From 188UL27-1 sp038526275 (GTDB taxonomy: Bacteria; Pseudomonadota; Alphaproteobacteria; Rhodobacterales; Rhodobacteraceae), in assembly GCA_038526275.1 (NCBI GenBank), contig JBCBGY010000137.1, positions 1 to 11,920 of the forward strand: a stretch of 11,920 bases of DNA, read 5' to 3'. The translations under genes were made by a program, and so were the position numbers. Under the pieces are notes generated by a model. It worked only from the letters and a program-made list of their open reading frames with translations. It was not told the origin of the DNA and searched no databases. How positions within the stretch are numbered: position 1 is the stretch's first letter; each line of letters begins with the position of its first letter. Below, one piece after another: positions 6,765-11,920 of this stretch.

Positions 6765-6809
6765 CTAGCTGATGAGCCAGCACATTTGTGGGAGTATTGA
6801 TCGGTTCAT
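6765..6809 (-). CDS. Candidate 14-residue peptide ORF in a small transcript
   Basis: ATG at 6807-6809, encoding MNRSILPQMCWLIS and ending in TAG. It is preceded by AAGGAGGAGG (6826-6817), an almost perfect Shine-Dalgarno, seven bases before the ATG. The minus-strand terminator follows 26 bases after the stop. This is the length of a leader peptide, but there is no run of one regulatory codon (one Trp, one Cys) and no structural gene is directly behind it; the terminator closes the unit. It could be a small-protein gene, a dual-function small RNA of roughly 120 to 130 bases, or a leader for the 65-residue ORF. I recognise no homologue. Confidence 0.45.
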   Translation of the reverse strand: MNRSILPQMCWLIS

Positions 6810-6841
6810 GTTGAGACCTCCTCCTTGCGACGAGTGGGGTA

Positions 6842-6870
6842 TCCCTAGCGTAAGCCGGTGGGAAAGGCAA
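6842..6870 (-). promoter_or_regulatory. Weak candidate promoter for the 14-codon transcript
   Basis: On the minus strand TTGCCT (6870-6865) is followed after 17 bases by TAGGGA (6847-6842). The -35 is fair and the -10 poor. A start just downstream would give a transcript that contains the strong ribosome site and stops at the terminator. It is listed because the strong ribosome site implies a nearby promoter or read-through from ssb. Confidence 0.2.
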
Positions 6871-6918
6871 TCGTCCCAGCGAAAAATTTGGCCCTAAATC
6901 GCCATTGCTTTGGGTGTC

Positions 6919-6958
6919 GTGGTGCAGCCCGCCGAACCACGTTCGCAGTAATGCGAAC
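6919..6958 (-). repeat. Two adjacent hairpins in the 3' region of ssb
   Basis: GTTCGCA/TGCGAAC (6941-6947, 6952-6958) is a perfect seven-base-pair stem with a four-base loop. Directly beside it GTGGT (6919-6923) pairs with ACCAC (6936-6940). They start 20 bases after the ssb stop. No T run follows on the minus strand, so this is not a standard terminator; it could stabilise the ssb mRNA end or stop transcription inefficiently. Confidence 0.45.
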
Positions 6959-6978
6959 ACCTGCCTCAGGCATAAGCC

Positions 6979-7470
6979 CTAAAACGGGATTTCGTCGTCC
7001 AGATCGGAATTTGCCGGGGCACCGCCGCCGCCGTAAGAGGGGCCGCTATCGTATCCGCCCGAGCGGTCATCGATTGCACCACCGCCGCCACCGAATCCGC
7101 CACCACCCGAGGGACCATCCCGGCCATCCAGCAGGGTCAGTTCAGACCGGTAGGGGCGCAAGACCACTTCGGTTGAATAGCGGTCTTGGCCGGACTGATC
7201 CTGCCACTTCCGTGTTTCAAGCTGGCCTTCGATGTAAACCTTGGAGCCCTTGCGCAAATACTGCTCCGCCACTCGTGCCAAAGGTTCGGAGAAGATCGCC
7301 ACAGAATGCCATTCAGTGCGTTCGCGCCGCTCTCCGGTGTTCCGATCCTTCCAGTTCTCGGATGTGGCGATGCGCAAGTTGCAGACCTTGCCACCGTTCT
7401 GGAACGTGCGGACCTCTGGATCACGCCCCAGGTTGCCCACCAAAATGACCTTGTTCACCGAGCCTGCCAT
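6979..7470 (-). CDS. ssb: Single-stranded DNA-binding protein
   Basis: 163 residues, normal length for a proteobacterial SSB. The OB-fold covers about residues 1-112, starting MAGSVNKVILVGNLGRDPEV, with the family stretches RTEWHSVAIFSEPLARVAEQYL and GSKVYIEGQLETRKW. It is followed by a glycine-rich flexible linker (about 120-152) and the acidic tip DLDDEIPF, which binds partner proteins of replication and repair. It coats single-stranded DNA as a tetramer. ATG at 7468-7470 has AGGAG upstream. It is divergent from the lytic transglycosylase, with 172 bases between them. No second SSB or prophage genes are nearby, so this is most likely the housekeeping copy. Confidence 0.97.
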   Translation of the reverse strand: MAGSVNKVILVGNLGRDPEVRTFQNGGKVCNLRIATSENWKDRNTGERRERTEWHSVAIFSEPLARVAEQYLRKGSKVYIEGQLETRKWQDQSGQDRYSTEVVLRPYRSELTLLDGRDGPSGGGGFGGGGGAIDDRSGGYDSGPSYGGGGAPANSDLDDEIPF

Positions 7471-7642
7471 GGGCCTTTACTCCTGTATCACCGCGCCGAT
7501 TCTTGGCATTTCAGCAACGCTACACCAACGACGGGGCGGTTAACATTAGGTATCAATCCCCGCATGATCGGAAGGTCTGGCCTTTTGACAAGGATTTTGT
7601 ATTGTCCCGTCAATCGATTAAGCTAGGGCTGGGACGGGTAAT

Positions 7643-8227
7643 ATGATCAGGACAGTGGGTTTGCTGGTCGTGGCTGCGTTGGCCGTGCCGGGGGCAGGGG
7701 CGGCGGAGACGTATTCTTCCAAGTCGCGCAGCAAGCTTTTTGCCAGTCAGACTCGGCTGTTGGATACACGGGCGTCGCAGCAATATGCCCATTCCGTCCG
7801 GTTGCAACCGCCCAGCGTGATCACGCCTTCGCGCTTTTCCTCGCCCCAATATAACGGGCGCTACAACGGACCCTATTTGGCCATGGCGCGGGATGCGGCG
7901 CGCAAAGCCAACGTGCCAGAGGATCTGTTCCTGCGCCTGGTCCAGCAGGAAAGCAATTGGAAACCCAAGGCGCGCTCCCACAAGGGTGCCATTGGTCTGG
8001 CGCAGCTTATGCCGGCAACGGCGGCCACTTTGAAAGTCAATCCGAACGATCCGCGTCAGAACCTCGAAGGTGGCGCGCGTTACCTTCGGATGATGTATGA
8101 TCGGTACAAGAGCTGGCGGCTGGCGCTTGCTGCGTATAATGCCGGGCCGGGTGCGGTCGACAAACATGGGGGCGTGCCACCCTACCGCGAAACAAAGCGG
8201 TATGTGCGCAAGATTCTCGGCAGCTGA
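7643..8227 (+). CDS. Secreted lytic transglycosylase, SLT domain
   Basis: 194 residues. A signal peptide covers about residues 1-21 (hydrophobic core LLVVAALAV, cleavage near AGAA). A polar linker to about 72 follows, then a compact goose-type lysozyme/SLT domain: LVQQESNWKP with catalytic Glu103, GAIGLAQLMPATA (115-127), NLEGGARYL (140-148), ALAAYNAGPGAV (161-172) and PPYRETKRYV (179-188). The family cleaves the MurNAc-GlcNAc bond of peptidoglycan in the periplasm, forming the 1,6-anhydro end. No lipobox, so it is soluble in the periplasm or exported further. ATG at 7643 has only a weak GGGACGGG upstream. A TTGACA (7585-7590) lies upstream without a clear -10. The short domain resembles enzymes that open the wall locally for secretion machines; its position beside the possible type VI-related cluster to the right may be chance. 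Confidence 0.92.
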   Translation: MIRTVGLLVVAALAVPGAGAAETYSSKSRSKLFASQTRLLDTRASQQYAHSVRLQPPSVITPSRFSSPQYNGRYNGPYLAMARDAARKANVPEDLFLRLVQQESNWKPKARSHKGAIGLAQLMPATAATLKVNPNDPRQNLEGGARYLRMMYDRYKSWRLALAAYNAGPGAVDKHGGVPPYRETKRYVRKILGS

Positions 8228-8290
8228 ACCCGTTGCCTGTGCGCTTGCGTCGATGTTAGGCTTTGGCCGAACTGACCGAACTCAATTTCC

Positions 8291-8523
8291 ATGATCATTG
8301 TCTCTGATACCCAATTTGACGGGCAAACAGCACACCGCCACGACGCGTTGATCGAGCGTGTCAGCGAGTGGTTGTTAAACGAAGACAGTGCCTGGCCGCT
8401 ATTGGATCCATCCCGCAGAACGGAAATGCTTGGTCAGATCATCGCTGAAGCGGAATTGGCGGGCATGGTCAGCGAACGCGATTTTGCCGTGTTCTGCCGC
8501 GCCACGATCCTGCTGCGGATGGC
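8291..8523 (+). CDS. N-terminal fragment of hypothetical protein, cut by assembly gap (possible T6SS-associated)
   Basis: 77-78 residues from ATG 8291 to the first N. The opening form M-I-I-V-S-D-x-Q followed by an alpha-helical region with FVxR-like spacing and ending MVSERDFAVFCRATILL resembles, from memory, small helical proteins encoded beside PAAR/VgrG genes of type VI secretion loci, which end in a 'tSERDvarf' helix. No strong ribosome site is seen before the ATG. The C-terminus and true length are unknown because the sequence is missing. It starts 63 bases after the lytic transglycosylase gene, in the same direction. The open frame that appears to cross the gap is an artefact of the N run length and should not be read as one protein. 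Confidence 0.6.
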
Positions 8524-8623
8524 NNNNNNNNNNNNNNNNNNNNNNNNNNNNNNNNNNNNNNNNNNNNNNNNNNNNNNNNNNNNNNNNNNNNNNNNNNNNN
8601 NNNNNNNNNNNNNNNNNNNNNNN
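8524..8623. other. Assembly gap, 100 N
   Basis: Exactly 100 undetermined bases, a conventional scaffold filler rather than a measured length. It falls between two gene fragments; whole genes may be missing here. Confidence 0.99.
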
Positions 8624-10141
8624 TCGCCCTGTCATACCAGTCAGGTCTCGATCGGGTCCCGTGCGACAGGACAGGTTGTGACCTGGACCCATGCCGACAG
8701 GACGCGGATTGTCGACCAGTGGCTTGGCAAAAGACTGGGCGGGGACGACATGCTCCTGCAGCTCTGCGCGGCTGACCGCACCACGCTGGATGTCCAGGTG
8801 GACCATCGGGTCGAGCCCGAATGTGCGATTGCAGCCCATCCCGCCGTCGAATGGCAGGACGGTGTAGGAGACCCGGAACTCTGGGCACCGTCGCAGCCTT
8901 TTTCTGCGACCGTTCGGCCCAAGGCGCGGTATGGCAGCACCGACAGCTTCTTCGATGCCTACTGGCCATTCTCAGAGCCCAGTTGGGCGGTCTACCAAGC
9001 GACCATGCTAAGCTGCGGTCTGCCCCCCGCCCCGGGTGACACCGCACCAGCGCGGATCAATGCAAGGATCGAGGTTTGCAGGGAAACCAGCCTGCAAATG
9101 TCTGTCACCTTGCCTGCGGTCAATGGGCGAAAGGCCCATGGCAGCCTAAACTTCGATGTGTCAGCCGAAGTTACGACGGAGCAGCCCGCGACGCCGCGCC
9201 TCAACCACCGCAGCAGCGAGGTCTGGCAGTGGGCGTCCGCTCGGATCCATGGCCAGGGTTTGATCGTCACAGCCGCCCTGCGCCCCGGAGAAACGGTCGA
9301 CTTCGGCGCGGAAAACTCGGTCATGTGCGGGGCTTTCCGGTTCCCCCGGCAAATCACATCCAGCGGCACCGATCACGGCGCGCCTTGGCTTGAATCCCAG
9401 CCAGTGTCACCTGATGCGGTCAAATTGACCCATAATGGCCAAACCGTGCCAGACGCCGAGGGCTTTCTGACGTCTGTTCAAACCCTTCCAAAGGCCGTGG
9501 CTCAGTTTCTCGACGATCTCAAAGAGGCGGTGCCACATGTGGGCTGGCAGGCCGACGCGTCTGTCTCCGCCTTTGCTGGCCCGTTCAACATCTCATGGCG
9601 ACAGGGTAACAAGCCCACCGCCGATGATCCGTGGATCTGGCTGGCAGGCCAGGAACTGGAATTTGACATCGACAGCACTTTGCTGAGCGTCGAGGCCACG
9701 GCTGCATTTGGGATGGACTGGGTGGTGGCGCATCCGCTCTGGGGTCCACCGCTGATCGAGACGGTCTTCGTTGTGCGCATGGCTCTGGACGCCGGATCGC
9801 ATCTGACCTTGCGGGAAAAAACCCATCGGGTTGATTCCTTTAACCCACCGGTTCGCGCTCGCGCCCATCCGTTCGTGGCCGCCGAAGCCAAGGCGACGGC
9901 CAATGGATTTGGGGTACAGTCCTGGTGTGGTCCGACAGCGGGCCTGACTGCGGAAACGAGCTTCTCAGGCGATCTTACATCAGCCCCACAGGCCACAGGG
10001 AAGATTACGGTCAATCCCATCGATATTGGCGTAGAGCTGCGCCCGCCCATGGGCGCTCCCGTCCGCGAACGCCTGTTTCGCTATCCTGAGAAGTCAGCGA
10101 CCCTGTGGCAGGGTGATCTGCTCTCGCGGCGGAGGCGCTAG
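8624..10141 (+). CDS. C-terminal 505 residues of a large hypothetical protein (possible T6SS-locus protein)
   Basis: Open from the gap to TAG at 10139-10141; the start is lost. I do not recognise a named domain. Composition is ordinary globular with many aromatic residues and prolines (ELWAPSQPFSATVRPKARYG, DPWIWLAGQELEFDIDSTLL), suggesting several beta-rich domains. No membrane helix or signal is seen. The first residues after the gap (SPCHTSQVSIGS) slightly resemble PAAR-type proteins, and the region EATAAFGMDW...PPLIETVF slightly resembles large proteins encoded with type VI effectors; both are weak impressions. The next gene starts four bases after its stop and its ribosome site lies inside this gene, so the two are translationally linked. 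Confidence 0.6.
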   Translation, partial: SPCHTSQVSIGSRATGQVVTWTHADRTRIVDQWLGKRLGGDDMLLQLCAADRTTLDVQVDHRVEPECAIAAHPAVEWQDGVGDPELWAPSQPFSATVRPKARYGSTDSFFDAYWPFSEPSWAVYQATMLSCGLPPAPGDTAPARINARIEVCRETSLQMSVTLPAVNGRKAHGSLNFDVSAEVTTEQPATPRLNHRSSEVWQWASARIHGQGLIVTAALRPGETVDFGAENSVMCGAFRFPRQITSSGTDHGAPWLESQPVSPDAVKLTHNGQTVPDAEGFLTSVQTLPKAVAQFLDDLKEAVPHVGWQADASVSAFAGPFNISWRQGNKPTADDPWIWLAGQELEFDIDSTLLSVEATAAFGMDWVVAHPLWGPPLIETVFVVRMALDAGSHLTLREKTHRVDSFNPPVRARAHPFVAAEAKATANGFGVQSWCGPTAGLTAETSFSGDLTSAPQATGKITVNPIDIGVELRPPMGAPVRERLFRYPEKSATLWQGDLLSRRRR

Positions 10142-10145
10142 CCCG

Positions 10146-10937
10146 TTGGCCACCGACACGATCCGCTATGCGACGCTCTCCTCGCGCAATGTGCGCTGCC
10201 AATTGCGGGTCAATGATATCCCTGTGATCGAACATCCGGGCGATCTGATGGTCAACTCGGCAGAGCCCATTCGCCAATATGTCCGCGCCGGCGATAATGC
10301 TGTCAGCTTGATCTGCTGGCCACGGGAGGAGGATGGAGGTTTCGCCGAGGGCGCCTATGCCGCCGCCCGGGTCGCAGATTATCGGGAAGGCGAAACGCTG
10401 TCTCCGGAACGGGGCATTGAATATGCCCGCCTCACCGCCGCACTTTCGCCGGATGCGACCGCACCGGAGCAACTCACCACATCCTTCAGTTCGCCTGACG
10501 GCGGAAACTGGGCCTGGAACGCCGCGCCATTGCTCGACCTTGAAACAGCGCGCGGCCCCTTAAATGCAATGCTCACGCACGTTGCCAACCGCTTTGCCGC
10601 CCGGGATATGGACAGCCTGGTTGCCCTGTTCGAACCTGCCATCCGGGACAAAGCCACCGCTTACGCCCCGCTTTCGATAGATGGCTTGGTCAATATGACC
10701 CGCGCATGGCTATCAACCACCGACCCCGAAACCTGGGCCACGGTTCCTTTTGATCCTGCGCAGATTGAATATCGACCCGCCGCGCACGGCCGCCTCGTCC
10801 AACCGCTTGGCCCGGATGGACTTCCCGCGATCCGGTCTGAATGGATCCCACCGCCCCGTCCCGAAGATCGCCCGTTCTACGTGGCGCTGCCCGGTCTCAT
10901 TGGCCTCCATCAAGGCCAACTTCGCTTCATGACTTAG
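10146..10937 (+). CDS. Hypothetical protein with N-terminal beta-sandwich domain (possible T6SS adaptor type)
   Basis: 263 residues from TTG at 10146, chosen because GGAGG (10130-10134) is well spaced and the first strand pattern (MATDTIRYATLSSRNVRC) is kept; a GTG at 10113 is in frame but inside the upstream gene. Residues 15-65 read as a beta-sandwich of the type VRxxLxVNDIPVxEHPG ... GDNAVSLICWP, a form I associate with conserved hypothetical proteins next to type VI secretion effectors. The second half (FAARDMDSLVALFEPAIRDK) resembles an NTF2-like or ketosteroid-isomerase-like helix opening. No signal peptide or membrane helix. Coupled to the upstream large gene. Function unknown; the link to secretion is inference from weak similarity. 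Confidence 0.65.
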   Translation: MATDTIRYATLSSRNVRCQLRVNDIPVIEHPGDLMVNSAEPIRQYVRAGDNAVSLICWPREEDGGFAEGAYAAARVADYREGETLSPERGIEYARLTAALSPDATAPEQLTTSFSSPDGGNWAWNAAPLLDLETARGPLNAMLTHVANRFAARDMDSLVALFEPAIRDKATAYAPLSIDGLVNMTRAWLSTTDPETWATVPFDPAQIEYRPAAHGRLVQPLGPDGLPAIRSEWIPPPRPEDRPFYVALPGLIGLHQGQLRFMT

Positions 10938-11024
10938 ACCACCGTTTTCTTGCATGGCGCCTTAGCAGACATGTGGATCAAAAGACGCTAAGCTCGCTTG
11001 AGCGACATCCGGGAACCGTGTGGA

Positions 11025-11654
11025 ATGAAGCGCCACGATACAAAGATCCCAACTGCCTCCGCGCAGTTTGAGTTCGCAATTCTACCAGCTGACTTCGATA
11101 CCGTTCGGCCTTTGGTTCAGCTTCTCTACCGCCGTGCCCGCGGGCAATTGGAGCGGTCAGATCAAATGAAGTTCAGTTGGAAACAAAAGTTCGTTCTTTG
11201 GCGTCACAAATTTCATCAGATCAAGTTCATCGGCGAAAAGGATATGCGTATCATTGAGCCGGTCGCACAATCGGATATCACCGTTTTGAGCATCTCTGGA
11301 AACAGCGCTTTTCTGCGCTGTTTGTCCGCCATGCTGCCATCCATCGAAGTCGTCGAAGTCGCGGAATTGAACGATGGTCCGAAACACCAAATGCATGGCC
11401 TCTACGTGCGCAAGGCGGGACGGATCGTGCGACGCGCGGAAGCGTCCATCGGTATTCATTCGGTAAACTGGGAATGGCAAGAAGACGGCCGACCGATGCT
11501 GTGGGAAGACACGAAAACTTACACGCACACGCATATCTCAAAAAGGCAAAGCCGTGCCACTCTCACAGCTCATATGAGGCAGTTGGGGTTCGATGCCGAG
11601 CGCTATCTCGAAGATGGAACCGCTTCAAGGCTGGCTCGGTTTCGTAACGAATAG
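11025..11654 (+). CDS. Unrecognised 209-residue protein
   Basis: Family not recognised. The ATG at 11025 gives MKRHDTKIPTASAQ; a TTG at 10998 in the same frame would add nine residues; neither has a strong ribosome site. The protein is basic and soluble, with a stretch of alternating strands in the second half: VEVAELNDG, MHGLYVRKAGRIVRRAE, HSVNWEWQEDGRPMLWED, then a helical end with RATLTAHMRQLGFDAERYL. The pattern of a self-description strand followed by W-x-W-x-E-D-G-x-P-x-x-W-E and a leucine-rich helix reminds me of small bacterial immunity-type proteins, but this is weak. It lies 87 bases after the beta-sandwich gene in the same direction and is AT-richer than it, so it may be a separate transfer. 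Confidence 0.6.
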   Translation: MKRHDTKIPTASAQFEFAILPADFDTVRPLVQLLYRRARGQLERSDQMKFSWKQKFVLWRHKFHQIKFIGEKDMRIIEPVAQSDITVLSISGNSAFLRCLSAMLPSIEVVEVAELNDGPKHQMHGLYVRKAGRIVRRAEASIGIHSVNWEWQEDGRPMLWEDTKTYTHTHISKRQSRATLTAHMRQLGFDAERYLEDGTASRLARFRNE

Positions 11655-11720
11655 AAACCCTAACTTTTGATCTTCCCAGCGGGAAACGCGCCAGGCTAGA
11701 GCGTCTAACACACCTAAAGC

Positions 11721-11756
11721 ATCAAAGATCTGCTGTAATGCGCTGAAATCTTTGAT
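11721..11756. repeat. 9-bp perfect inverted repeat, possible dispersed element
   Basis: ATCAAAGAT (11721-11729) and ATCTTTGAT (11748-11756) are perfect inverted arms around 18 bases. It lies between the end of the 11025 gene and the possible partial gene at the window edge, just after CTAGAGCGTCTAAC (11696-11709). No T run follows on either strand, so it is not a standard terminator. It may be a copy of an intergenic palindromic repeat or an operator. Confidence 0.5.
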
Positions 11757-11777
11757 TTCGGGCGGCTTGCGAAAGAC

Positions 11778-11920
11778 TTGACCCCTGCAGGACGACCTTT
11801 GGCGCCGCCGCCGAACATCGAACCAGCCACTCTCAAGGGGCTGTCACCCGCGATCACCTCCAAAGGAGGTCCAAAACGACGAAAAAGGTGGGCCCCTCCA
11901 CTTGCCCTCATTCTTATTGG
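11778..11920 (+). CDS. Possible start of a membrane-anchored protein, runs off the window
   Basis: An open frame from a TTG at 11778, 47 codons, to the window end. It encodes a proline-rich stretch (RPLAPPPNIEPATLKG), a basic patch (KRRKR) and the start of a hydrophobic helix (WAPPLALILIG), the usual layout of an inner-membrane protein with a short cytoplasmic N-terminus. A stop (TAA, 11736-11738) lies upstream in frame. The start is uncertain; only GAAAG is near. Not recognised. Confidence 0.38.
   Translation, partial: MTPAGRPLAPPPNIEPATLKGLSPAITSKGGPKRRKRWAPPLALILI

Noticed and set aside
6754..6960. 68-codon minus-strand frame covering the ssb 3' region
   Set aside because: It starts inside a perfect hairpin with no ribosome site, and the strong Shine-Dalgarno in its interior serves another frame. 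Its last residues look protein-like but have no start nearby.
8291..10141. One 616-residue protein across the N run
   Set aside because: The frame is continuous only because 100 N contain no stop and happen to keep phase; the gap length is arbitrary, so two fragments are reported.
11852..11870. GATCACCTCC, like the 3' end of 16S rRNA
   Set aside because: Only about ten bases match, there is no other rRNA sequence around, and it is explained by the palindrome ACCTCC-AAA-GGAGGT.
11714..11911. 65-codon minus-strand frame at the right edge
   Set aside because: No ribosome site, runs through the inverted repeat, and the plus frame over the same bases has a more convincing membrane-protein layout.

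Overview
The window reads as chromosomal DNA of an alphaproteobacterium, most likely a marine Rhodobacteraceae (Roseobacter group) member. This is inferred from the moderately high GC, the alphaproteobacterial style of every recognisable protein, and a corrinoid/tetrahydrofolate one-carbon gene set that I know from that group. A run of exactly 100 N (8524-8623) marks an assembly gap, so the piece is from a draft scaffold.

Left part (1-4288): a one-carbon module read on the minus strand. It comprises the N-terminal part of a corrinoid-activating [2Fe-2S]/ASKHA protein (1-589), a methyltetrahydrofolate:corrinoid methyltransferase (1955-2935), a MetF-like methylenetetrahydrofolate reductase (3031-3963) and a small 'virulence factor' family protein (3992-4288). 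Together they would move methyl groups from a methylated corrinoid protein onto tetrahydrofolate and oxidise them, while the activator repairs oxidised corrinoid. The corrinoid protein and the substrate-specific methyltransferase are not in the window. Two unrecognised, AT-richer tandem paralogues (809-1315 and 1475-1990, plus strand) interrupt this module. One ends in a membrane anchor; the other is soluble and runs tail-to-tail into the methyltransferase gene.

Middle part (4511-8227): housekeeping genes. These are an exopolyphosphatase-type Ppx/GppA protein, a histidine phosphatase whose stop codon lies inside the following tRNA-Val(UAC), ssb on the minus strand, and a secreted lytic transglycosylase. 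Between the tRNA and ssb lie about 600 bases holding a possible 65-residue gene, a clear minus-strand terminator, and a 14-codon ORF with a near-perfect Shine-Dalgarno sequence. The last two together look like a small independent transcript.

Right part (8291-11920): a run of plus-strand genes with little close identity to named families. A partial ORF before the gap, a long ORF after it and the next gene have weak family resemblance to proteins found beside PAAR/VgrG genes of type VI secretion loci. A further unrecognised gene (11025-11654), an inverted repeat that may be a dispersed element, and the possible start of a membrane protein running off the window complete it. The paralogue pair, the 14-codon transcript and the gap-interrupted right-hand cluster are the parts most likely to hold something new.
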